Source: Chitinophagaceae bacterium (GTDB lineage Bacteria > Bacteroidota > Bacteroidia > Chitinophagales > Chitinophagaceae). Taken from it: DNA of 64,000 bases. Numbering within the stretch: the first letter of the stretch is position 1; every line of letters begins with the position of its first letter. The position numbers and the translations under genes are program-made. Shown piece by piece: positions 27,900 through 36,789 of this stretch. The notes under the pieces were generated by a model. The model saw only the letters and a program-made list of their open reading frames with translations. It was not told the origin of the DNA and searched no databases. The stretch covers positions 124,001 to 188,000 of the forward strand of contig JADJVB010000005.1 of assembly GCA_016710745.1 (NCBI GenBank), written 5' to 3'.

Positions 27900-29246
27900 T
27901 TATTGAACCACTATTTTCTGCGACATATCACTATGCTGAGCCAGTCTGATGATATAAACACCTTTTACCAGGCCATTGATACTTAATTGCGAATTATTAT
28001 TGACCGGTGTATGTTGAATCATTCTGCCTGTTATGTCAAATACCTGAAGTTCGTCCTTTTCAATTCCCTGCAATAAAACGTTTACATCACCTGCTGATGG
28101 AATCGGCCAGACTTTTAAAGAGGCCTCTATTGCATTTTTCCCGTTAACAAATTGTATAACGGAATATCTGAACTTCCCATCAAAATCAACCTGCTTCAAA
28201 TAATAATAAGTGATCCCGGTATAACTGTTTTCATCGATCTGCGTATAGTGTAATGGTATATTACTATTACCTCCCGGAGCCAAAGAGTTTACAAATCCAT
28301 TCGGTGTAAAACTATTTTCATTTTCTCTTTTACGTTCAATACCAAAACCCTTGTTGTTAAACTCCTGCTTTGTGCTCCATTTCAATTCTACCTGGTTTCC
28401 GTTAATTCGCTTAGCATAGAATTCAAGTCCGGTTACCGGAAGCGGCGCACCGGAAGATGATAACGTCCAGCGTGAAAAACTGTTTACACCATTCTTCTCC
28501 ACATAATTTTCTGTGGCATTTCGACTATTGACGCTTTGCAAAGTCCAACCCGCACCTCCGTCAATACTTTTATACATTTCCATCACATTTTCAACCTGGG
28601 TGTTTAATTCAGCATCAAAATAATAACTGCGAAGAGTAGCGTCAAGCGCCCCATTGTTTGCCGGGGTAATATCGAAATATCGGTCAATACTGTTCGCCAA
28701 ACCAATTCCCGACTGGCTTTTATGGCCCCGCCTGATCATAACAATTCCCAGGTTGGATGCGGATGTGATTACAGCACCTAAATTACCGGGATTAATTCCG
28801 GCAGGTGCATACAAAGGCATTCTGATTACCACTTCGCTCCCGTTGAGTCCGGTAATCCGGCTGTTTTCCGATTCATTATACAGATAGGCAATTTCTGCCA
28901 GGGTAAGTACATGCTGGTTAAGATCCAACAAACCGGAAGTAAATATCACCCGCTTACTTACATCAATACTATTCAACAAGGTTACTTTGTTACTACCAGC
29001 TTTGGCCAATTCAACTTCATGAAAAACGGTTGCGCCGGAACCTCCGATCAGGTTACTGGCAGTACCGGTAAATTTAACAACACTGCCCCCGGCATCAATT
29101 GTGCCATCATTGATAATATCCATATCCTTAAGTACAACAAAGGCAGCACCGTTGTTTACCCAATGAGCCCCGGGTGTGATCATCAGCTGGGCAGATGTTA
29201 CATTATATAAAAGACCAAGGATTATTGAAAGCAAGCTATTTTTCAT
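27900..29246 (-). CDS. T9SS type A sorting domain protein
   Basis: 448 residues. A signal peptide (MKNSLLSIILGLLYNVTSAQ) leads into beta-rich sequence with repeated short strands (NDGTIDAGGSVVKFTGTA...) and a later fibronectin-like region (GLEFYAKRINGNQVELKWSTKQEFNNKGFGIERK, about 270-305). The last 75 residues (LKVWPIPSAGDVNVLLQG, LQVFDITGRMIQ, LVKGVYIIRLAQ..QKIVVQ) are a type IX secretion type A sorting domain, so the protein should be secreted and cleaved or anchored at the surface. Biological role unknown. Confidence 0.88.
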   Translation of the reverse strand: MKNSLLSIILGLLYNVTSAQLMITPGAHWVNNGAAFVVLKDMDIINDGTIDAGGSVVKFTGTASNLIGGSGATVFHEVELAKAGSNKVTLLNSIDVSKRVIFTSGLLDLNQHVLTLAEIAYLYNESENSRITGLNGSEVVIRMPLYAPAGINPGNLGAVITSASNLGIVMIRRGHKSQSGIGLANSIDRYFDITPANNGALDATLRSYYFDAELNTQVENVMEMYKSIDGGAGWTLQSVNSRNATENYVEKNGVNSFSRWTLSSSGAPLPVTGLEFYAKRINGNQVELKWSTKQEFNNKGFGIERKRENENSFTPNGFVNSLAPGGNSNIPLHYTQIDENSYTGITYYYLKQVDFDGKFRYSVIQFVNGKNAIEASLKVWPIPSAGDVNVLLQGIEKDELQVFDITGRMIQHTPVNNNSQLSINGLVKGVYIIRLAQHSDMSQKIVVQ

Positions 29247-29711
29247 AAATAAATATTTTTTACTGTTGATCAGATAAAATGCTCCCGCAAAATAGTATGC
29301 ACCACCGACATGAAAGAGATGAATTGAGTATACGGTATGGTTAAGTTTTTAAAAGGCATTTATTTATGAAAACAGCATATCCAGATCCCGGAAAGCAGAA
29401 AAAAAACTAAGACCTATAAACAGGAGATTCATGTGCGGCATACTCCGCATTAAAGGATGAATAAGAAACCGGATCGTATCGATATGCATATAAACAGGTA
29501 AAACAGCGACCAGACCGTTTACATACCAGGTTATATAAATGATCATGTATCATCCGAGCAAACTCAAGGATCGTTTATGTAAACCGAAATCATAAGTTTT
29601 ACCACTGAATAGAAACTTACTACCGTAAACTAACCCATGTTTTAAAGCAAGTTAACCCCGGTATATCTTGCCCTCAATTAAAAACTACATCATAAAACTT
29701 AAAAAAAAATT
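29247..29711. other. divergent intergenic region, about 465 bp
   Basis: No credible gene, tRNA or repeat seen on either strand. It must contain the promoters for the T9SS gene and the serine hydrolase gene, which are transcribed away from each other. Confidence 0.5.
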
Positions 29712-30848
29712 ATGAAAAAACATAACCGGCTAATGCTATTTGCAGCCATCTTCTCAGTTGCCATTGTTTCCTGCAAAAAGGAACTGGAAATTCAAAATCC
29801 AACGGCATTTGATCTCAACAAATTTGAACAAAATATAAGGGATACGTATGGCCCCCAAACAACGGGTTTTTCCTATAGTATTGCTGTTGGCGACAAAATA
29901 GTAAAAAACGGCGCGATGGGCAAAGCCAGGATCAATGGAGATGGTGACATAGATTACAGCATTGAAACCAGGCAACACCTGTGCAGTGTTTCAAAACTGG
30001 TTACTGCGATTGCTGTTTGCAGCACATTAAAGATGATGAACAAAACACTGGAAGAAAAAGTGATCAAATATCTGCCAACATCTTGGGTCATTGATTCTTC
30101 ATACAAAGACCTGAGTTTCCGCCAGCTTTTATCGCACAAAAGCGGGTTTACCGTTCAATCAGATTTTTATAATACCCTTAAAGATATGATAAGCCAGCCC
30201 CGTGGTGACACTTCACCCAAATACAATAATTCCAATTTTACGCTATGCAGAATTCTATTACCCTGCATGTATTTTGGAACAAACTGGATAGAACAGCAGC
30301 CGGGTACAGTTGAAAATACTACTGCCATTCTATTCAGGACACTAACCCGGGAACTGGTATTAAAACCTGCCGGTCTTACCTATTGGAACCTGGCCGATTT
30401 TAAAGACTGGACCCATGTAAATCCGTCCGGCTACCGGGCACCACGTTATTATGTAATGGATAACCTGAACCTTCCCTCTGTAGAATACGGTGATTACCTC
30501 TTGCAGTCAGGTGCAGGCGGGCTTGTATTAAGCACCTATGAAATGGCGCAGGTGCTCGTAGCTTTAGAAAACGAACAATTGTTACCTAAGAGCTGGACCG
30601 ACCAGATGAAACAAAACGGATGTGGCTTTGACGGCACCGGCGTCTCCGGATCACACGGAAAATATTATGCAAAAAATGGCGGGCTGCAGGATGTAAGCGG
30701 CAGAGGTGCTGAAAGCATGGTTATGATCTTTCCCAATAAAATAATGGTCAGTATAAGCTGTAACAGTAACCGTAGTTATAACGATCAGCTCGTAGGCAAT
30801 TTTAGTTTGATTGCGCAGCTTTTCGACCAGTCTTTCGTAGTACAATAA
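29712..30848 (+). CDS. serine hydrolase, beta-lactamase/PBP-like, lipoprotein
   Basis: 378 residues. A lipoprotein signal (MKKHNRLMLFAAIFSVAIVSC, Cys at about 21) suggests anchoring in a membrane. The class C beta-lactamase/DD-peptidase motifs are present: SVSK (SxxK) in HLCSVSKLVTA (about 94-97), YNN (YxN) near 172, and a C-terminal His-Gly block, SGSHGKYYAKNGGLQ (about 316-330). These proteins act as esterases, peptidases or peptidoglycan-modifying enzymes. Substrate unknown. The next gene begins 42 bp downstream on the same strand. Confidence 0.85.
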   Translation: MKKHNRLMLFAAIFSVAIVSCKKELEIQNPTAFDLNKFEQNIRDTYGPQTTGFSYSIAVGDKIVKNGAMGKARINGDGDIDYSIETRQHLCSVSKLVTAIAVCSTLKMMNKTLEEKVIKYLPTSWVIDSSYKDLSFRQLLSHKSGFTVQSDFYNTLKDMISQPRGDTSPKYNNSNFTLCRILLPCMYFGTNWIEQQPGTVENTTAILFRTLTRELVLKPAGLTYWNLADFKDWTHVNPSGYRAPRYYVMDNLNLPSVEYGDYLLQSGAGGLVLSTYEMAQVLVALENEQLLPKSWTDQMKQNGCGFDGTGVSGSHGKYYAKNGGLQDVSGRGAESMVMIFPNKIMVSISCNSNRSYNDQLVGNFSLIAQLFDQSFVVQ

Positions 30849-30890
30849 ATAAAACCAAAACTTAAACCATCATACATTAAATCAAACAAA

Positions 30891-32192
30891 ATGAAAAAGA
30901 TATTTTTCTCCCTGCTTTTAGCCATTCCTGGCACTTTGTTCGCACAAAGCGTTGCAATAAATACCGATGGCTCGCAACCCGACAATACGGCATTACTGGA
31001 TATCAAAAGTAATTCAAAAGGATTCCTGGCACCAAGAATGACCAGCGCACAGAGAACCGGAATCGTTTCACCCGCCATAGGATTAACTGTTTTTGATACG
31101 GACAGTTACAGTTACTGGGTTTACCGTGGCGATGTAAATGGAAACTGGGCAGAATTGCAACATAATTACCAGAATTACTGGAGTGCTTCGGGTGCAAATA
31201 TTTATAATAATAACAATGGGAATATTGGTATGGGAATAAATAACCCTGCAGAAAAACTTTCTATCAATGCAACCAACCCCTCCATCCAGCTGCTTAATGC
31301 TGGCTCCGCAAAAGGATATTTGCAGGCAAATAGCAGCGATATGAAACTGGGCACCTATGTAAATAACACAACCGGTAAGCTGGTATTCAATACCCGTGCC
31401 GTTGACCGCATGATTATCGATGAAAACGGGCTTATTGGTATCGGCACGTCTACCCCATCATCTACCTTAACCATCAACAGTACAAACCCGATATTGCAAA
31501 TGCGTAATGGAAATATTGACAAGGGATTTGTGCAAATTGTCAATGACGATATCAAGATCGGTACAAACCTTTCCAACACGGCAGGAAATTTCATTGTACG
31601 CACAGGAGGAACTGACAGGCTTTTTATAAACGACCAGGGCCAAATAGGCATTGGGACCAATGATCTTTGGAATGGTTCGGTACTTACCATAGACGGTGTA
31701 AATAATACAGGCAAGAATTATGTGAATTACCGGTATGACGGCGTTAATTATTTATCAACCAAAGTTGAACCATATACAAGCACGCAACAATTCCTGGGAA
31801 ATTACGTAATAAAAGGATTCGTGGGAACGGGTATTCAGGTAAGTAATTACAGCGATGTGGCCATTGGCGGAACAACCATGGCAACCGGCTATCAGTTAAG
31901 CGTACATGGAAAAGTTATCGGTATCGAATTCACCACTTTACCGATCAATAACTGGCCCGATTATGTTTTTGAAAAGCGATATAAATTAATGCCGCTTGCC
32001 GAGGTAAGCGATTTTATCAAAGCCAACAATCACCTGCCCAACATACCGGCAGCATCAGAAATAGAAAAAAACGGCATTCAACTGGGCGATATGAGCAGGC
32101 GGCTGACAGAGAAAGTGGAAGAACTCACCCTGTATGTAATTCAGTTACAGGAACAGATCAATGACTTAAAAAAAACAAATAACCCCAGGTAA
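30891..32192 (+). CDS. secreted repeat protein with C-terminal coiled coil (tail-fibre-like)
   Basis: 433 residues after a signal peptide (MKKIFFSLLLAIPGTLFAQ). The start (VAINTDGSQPDNTALLDIKS..KGFLAPRMT) is a common Bacteroidota opener for these proteins. Two repeats of about 65 residues follow (about 122-188 and 189-255), each with N(A/S)TNPxxQ, (D/N)xxKxGT and GxIGIGT. The C-terminal part (VEELTLYVIQLQEQINDLK) is a coiled coil preceded by HLPNIPAASEIEKNGIQLGDMS, as in phage tail-fibre assembly domains. Probably a trimeric surface fibre; not demonstrated. Confidence 0.78.
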   Translation: MKKIFFSLLLAIPGTLFAQSVAINTDGSQPDNTALLDIKSNSKGFLAPRMTSAQRTGIVSPAIGLTVFDTDSYSYWVYRGDVNGNWAELQHNYQNYWSASGANIYNNNNGNIGMGINNPAEKLSINATNPSIQLLNAGSAKGYLQANSSDMKLGTYVNNTTGKLVFNTRAVDRMIIDENGLIGIGTSTPSSTLTINSTNPILQMRNGNIDKGFVQIVNDDIKIGTNLSNTAGNFIVRTGGTDRLFINDQGQIGIGTNDLWNGSVLTIDGVNNTGKNYVNYRYDGVNYLSTKVEPYTSTQQFLGNYVIKGFVGTGIQVSNYSDVAIGGTTMATGYQLSVHGKVIGIEFTTLPINNWPDYVFEKRYKLMPLAEVSDFIKANNHLPNIPAASEIEKNGIQLGDMSRRLTEKVEELTLYVIQLQEQINDLKKTNNPR

Positions 32193-32253
32193 CAGATTAT
32201 CTGTAAATAAAAATGAGTATTTTCAGATTATATAAACATTCAATCAGTTTCGT

Positions 32254-35200
32254 TTGTCAACATTGATAAAACTATTCATTACAATAGTATGCCTGTATGC
32301 AGCATCGCCGGCGCCGGCGCAAGCACCGGCATTTTATCACCTGAGCACAGCAGAAGGGCTGAGTGATAATAATGTGAGCACGGCAGCCCGGGACAGGAAC
32401 GGCGTTTTGTGGATAGGCACCACGGAAGGATTGAACAGTTTTGACGGCAACCGCATAACTACCTATACCAAATACCGATACCCGGTTTTACGGGATAACA
32501 ATATTGATAAAGTGCTTGTTGATCATGATAATAATATCTGGATCCGGACAGCAAACGGGCAGCTGCTTATGCTGGATCAGGAAAGAAATTTTGTAGATAT
32601 CAACCTTTACAAAAATGATCAGAAGAAATATCCTGTTCAGCTTTTTTCCACTTCCTGCAAAGGCATTATTGCTTTGCGAAATAAACATCATTATATCCGG
32701 AAAAATAGTTCCTCCCCCGATATGGTGAAAATAGATTTTCCCGGAGACAGTATTTTGCCGCCTATTATCCGTGTTATTTTCAAAGTTGACCGGAACACAA
32801 TAGGGTTTTGCGGTGATGAAAAGATCGTAGTTATCGATTATAACAGCATGCAGGTATTACTGAACCTCCCGGTAAAAACTATGATGACCGCTGTTGCCAT
32901 AAACAAAGATGAATTGCTCGCTTACCCCCTGGAAGGCGATGCCTTTTACCGGATCAGTATTTCCCAAAAAAAAGTGACCCGAACATACAGGAATCTGCAT
33001 GACCAGTTTAATAACCCCATTGCAGGAGACCTGCGTAATATTACAAAAACAGGGGATGAACGATTTGCCATAACCAGCCGTTTTTCGGGGATGTATTTCC
33101 TTGATCTCAAAAAAGAAACGATTGAACACTGGCCCCATGACCCGTTGGATAAACGCAGTATTGGCGGCAATAATCCATACTGGGTACATTATGACAGCAG
33201 TGGCTATCTGTTTGTAACTACACAAACATCCGGCCTTAATTATTATAACCTCAAACAACAGCAGGCTTTCTTCCAGTCATATTTTGTTGATGACAAAAAA
33301 GAGGTGTTCGACGGATACATTCAATCTGTGGTTGACTCACATGATGGAACAATATGGATGGGTGCACAGGACCGGTTGATAAAATGGAACAGGAACCAGA
33401 GCAAAGCGGTTTATGTGCCTTGCTATTTGCCAGATGGCACCAATATAAGCAAAAAGGAAACGATCCGGGCCTTGCATATGGATGACGACAGTAACCTCTG
33501 GGTTGGAACATCCAGGTACGGCATATTGCTGCTTAACAAACAGTTGCAGACCATCAGGCAATTAACCGACTCCATGCAGGGCCAAAAAACAGCACTGCCG
33601 TCAAATTGGATCAACAGCATATGTGTTGATAAAAACAAAAACCACTGGATTGGCACGTTGAGGGGTACCTGCATGGTGGAAAAGGATAATTTCAAAATAC
33701 ACGTTTTTTCCAGCCACCCTTTGCTTTCAAAGATCAGCAATATTCCCTGTACTTCACTTTGGGTTGATAAAGCCGGCCGAATGTGGATCGGTACCACAAA
33801 AGGAGCCTGGTGCTATGATGAAATAAAAAATACGCTGAAACAATACACTACAGAAAATGGATTGGCCCATAATACTGTTTTGGCTTTTAATGAAGACAAT
33901 TTCGGTAATACTTATTTTGGCACCGCCGGAGGCTTTTCGGTTCTGCTACAGAACGGCCTGGTGAAAACCTATAACCGAAGCAATGGATTAAGAAACGACC
34001 GTTGTGAAGGCATTCTTAAAGATGATAAAGGTTGTCTCTGGATAGGAAACCTCAATTGTATAATCCGCTATGACCCGGTTAACAAAAATTTTTCTTCGTT
34101 TGAAGAAGGATTTGGATTCAGCCATGCGGGTTTCAGAATGAGGTCCTGTTATCAAAGTGATACAGGAGAAATGTTCTGGGGAAGTGATAAAGGACTAACC
34201 TGGTTCTTCCCGGATCAGATGAACAATGTATTATTACCACTTCATCCCTCGATAAACAGTTTAGAAACGGTTGACTCTGTTTTCAGATTTACCAGCACAA
34301 AAACATTGAATTTTCCCCTATAACACTTCGTCGTTTGCATTTTATTTTTCATCCGGTGAATTAACCGGGGGAAAAAGAAGCAAACTGATGTATCGCCTGT
34401 CGGGTTTTGATAATGAATGGAAGACACCGGTTACAAATGGACAGGTAGTCTTTAGTGAATTGCCCCCGGGCAGTTATCGTTTTGAAATAAAAGCGTCAAC
34501 CGATGGTATCGTATGGTATGAAGCCCCTAATCCCGTTTTTTTGAAAATCGGCAAACCCTGGTGGAATCAGACAGGCTTCCGTATATTATACCTTATTTTG
34601 GCTTTAGCCATTTTCTTTTTCCTGTATCGTTTTCTCAACAAAAGAAAAAAGGAAAAAGAATCCCAACAGGTAATCGATTATTTTGCTAGTTCTGCTTACC
34701 AAAATGCAACCGTTGAAGATATCCTGTGGGATATATGCCGGAATTGCATTTACCTGCTCCGGTTTGAAGATTGTGTTATTTACCTGCTGGATACAGAAAA
34801 AAATGAATTATTACAAAAAGCGGCGTACGGGCCAAAAAATCCCAGGGCCACTGAGATCATCAATCCCATTACAATCCCAGTGGGGAAAGGGATCGTAGGT
34901 CATGTTGCGGCAACGGCAAATGCCGTTATCATCGCTGATACTTCCCGAGACAGCCGATACATTGTGGACGATGAAAAACGCCTCTCGGAAATAACGGTCC
35001 CCATCATTCATGAAGGAAAAGTGATCGGCGTCATCGATTCCGAAAACCGGAAAAAGAATTTCTTTACCCCTTTGGATCTTAAAACGCTTCAGACCATTGC
35101 CTCATTATGCGCAGCCAAAATATCCCATGCCATTGCAATGGATGCCATGAGACAGAGTAAAATGGAACTGATGGAATTAAATGTAAAAATGGCCGAATCC

Positions 35201-35851
35201 AGGTTCTCCAATCTCCGGCTGCAGATGAACCCGCATTTTCTTTTTAATTCACTGAGTTCCATTCAACACCTTATCGTTTCACAACAAACTACACGGGCCT
35301 ATAAATACCTGACGGTGTTCTCCAACTTTCTCAGAACCTTATTGAATTTTGCAGAAAAAAATTTCATTCCAATGGATGAAGAGGTGAAAATTTTGAACAT
35401 GTATATCGAACTTGAATCTTTACGTTTTGACCAATCGTTCAATTATGAAATTACGGTAGATGAAAGTTTGACAAATGATGAAATATTATTGCCTTCATTA
35501 ATGGTTCAGCCGTTTGCTGAAAATGCCATCTGGCACGGACTCCTGCACAAAGATGGCGATAAGAAACTATCTATCCGTTTTAGCAGCACTTCGGAAGAGT
35601 ACCTGACCTGCATCATAGAAGACAATGGCATTGGCCGCAAACGATCAGCATTCATTCAAAAAAATAAAATAAGTTCCACAGTGCACGAAAGCAAAGGTAT
35701 TGGGATCATCAGGGAGCGGCTTAACCTCATGCAGCAAAAAACAGGCAAACCGGCACAGGTTGAAATCATAGATCAGTACAACGATAAAGAAGAACCAATT
35801 GGTACAAAAGTAATTATCACCATTCCCTACTACAACCCCGAAGAATCATGA
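32254..35851 (+). pseudogene. propeller-type sensor histidine kinase, broken by a one-base frameshift
   Basis: The first frame (TTG 32254 to stop at 34323) has a signal peptide and a two-component-regulator beta propeller with repeated (L/M)WIGT motifs. In the next frame, FPYNTSSFAFYF continues directly into MYRLSGFDNEWKTP and LPPGSYRFEIKA, the Y_Y_Y domain; a one-base deletion in the C4 run at 34315-34318 joins them into about 1198 residues. The rest has one membrane helix (about 34570-34640), a GAF domain, and a LytS-type kinase core: LRLQMNPHFLFNSLSS with the phospho-His and QPFAENAIWHGL (N box). It should sense a periplasmic signal and phosphorylate the regulator encoded at 35848. Overlap with that gene is 4 bp. 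No start codon better than TTG was seen. Confidence 0.85.
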
Positions 35852-36597
35852 TAAAAGCATTTATTGTTGACGACGAACAGGCATCCATCGACCTGCTTAA
35901 ATGGCTTATTAATGAATATTGCCCCGATATTACTGCCATACAATCGGCAAGAAGTGTACAGGAGGCTGTGCCGTTGATCGGGTCTTTTCAACCCGACATT
36001 GTTTTCCTGGATATACAAATGCCGCACCAAAGTGGATTTGACCTGCTTACGAACATTGATAAATGGAATTTTGAAGTGATCTTTACCACGGCTTATAATG
36101 AATTTGCCATCCAGGCCATACGTTTCAGCGCGTTGGATTATCTATTGAAACCGATTGATGAAACAGAATTAAAGAAAGCTGTTGAACGATATAAAGTGAA
36201 ACGGATTTATGCACCGGCAGGCCAAATACTCTTTCATAATTTTATGCAGAATATAGCTCAGAATAAACGTGAAAAATTTAAACTGGCACTGGCTGATGCA
36301 TCAGAAATAAAATATGTACAGATAGATGAGATCATTCGTTTACAGGCTGAAAGCAACTATACCCATATCTCTTTAACGGGCAATAAAATTTTCATATCTG
36401 CGAAAACATTGAAAGAATATGATGAAATGCTGGAGGGGCATAGGTTCTTACGGGTACATAAATCGCACCTGGTTAATCCCATGCATATCCAGGCCTATGA
36501 CAGGCAGGGAATCCTGCAGATGAGTGATCATTCAAAAGTGGAAGTTGCCAGAAGGAAAAAAGATTACCTCCAAAAGGCCCTTGCCGGTAAAATCTGA
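35848..36597 (+). CDS. LytTR-family response regulator
   Basis: 249 residues. The receiver domain (about 1-118) has the acidic pair DDE, the phospho-acceptor Asp in DIVFLDIQMP (about Asp54), a Thr in FTTAYNEFA and the Lys in DYLLKPID. The C-terminal LytTR DNA-binding domain (about 145-248) shows IIRLQAESNYTHISL and FLRVHKSHLVNPMHI. It begins within the last four bases of the sensor gene and is its likely cognate partner. Target genes are unknown. Confidence 0.94.
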   Translation: MIKAFIVDDEQASIDLLKWLINEYCPDITAIQSARSVQEAVPLIGSFQPDIVFLDIQMPHQSGFDLLTNIDKWNFEVIFTTAYNEFAIQAIRFSALDYLLKPIDETELKKAVERYKVKRIYAPAGQILFHNFMQNIAQNKREKFKLALADASEIKYVQIDEIIRLQAESNYTHISLTGNKIFISAKTLKEYDEMLEGHRFLRVHKSHLVNPMHIQAYDRQGILQMSDHSKVEVARRKKDYLQKALAGKI

Positions 36598-36610
36598 CGG
36601 AACTGAAACA

Positions 36611-36630
36611 GGTTTCGCATCTGCGAAACC
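36611..36630. repeat. compact 20-bp palindrome after the response regulator
   Basis: GGTTTCGCA (36611-36619) and TGCGAAACC (36622-36630), separated by two bases, begin 14 bp after the regulator stop. There is no T tract. It could be an operator or an interspersed palindrome. Confidence 0.5.
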
Positions 36631-36752
36631 ACTGCAACACCCGATCCCGGAATTCAAACAATTAATCCGGATGGCGTTAACTTGCTGTTCAATTGTAAGC
36701 GCTGCCCTTTTGTTATTAAGTCCATAAGTCTTAAATCCTCCCCTCTTTTTCG

Positions 36753-36760
36753 TAATTTTG
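36753..36760 (+). promoter_or_regulatory. candidate -7 box for valS
   Basis: TAATTTTG matches TAnnTTTG, 29 bp before the valS start. No clear -33 partner. Confidence 0.4.
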
Positions 36761-36789
36761 CCCTCCAATAATATTAAGGAACCGAAAAC

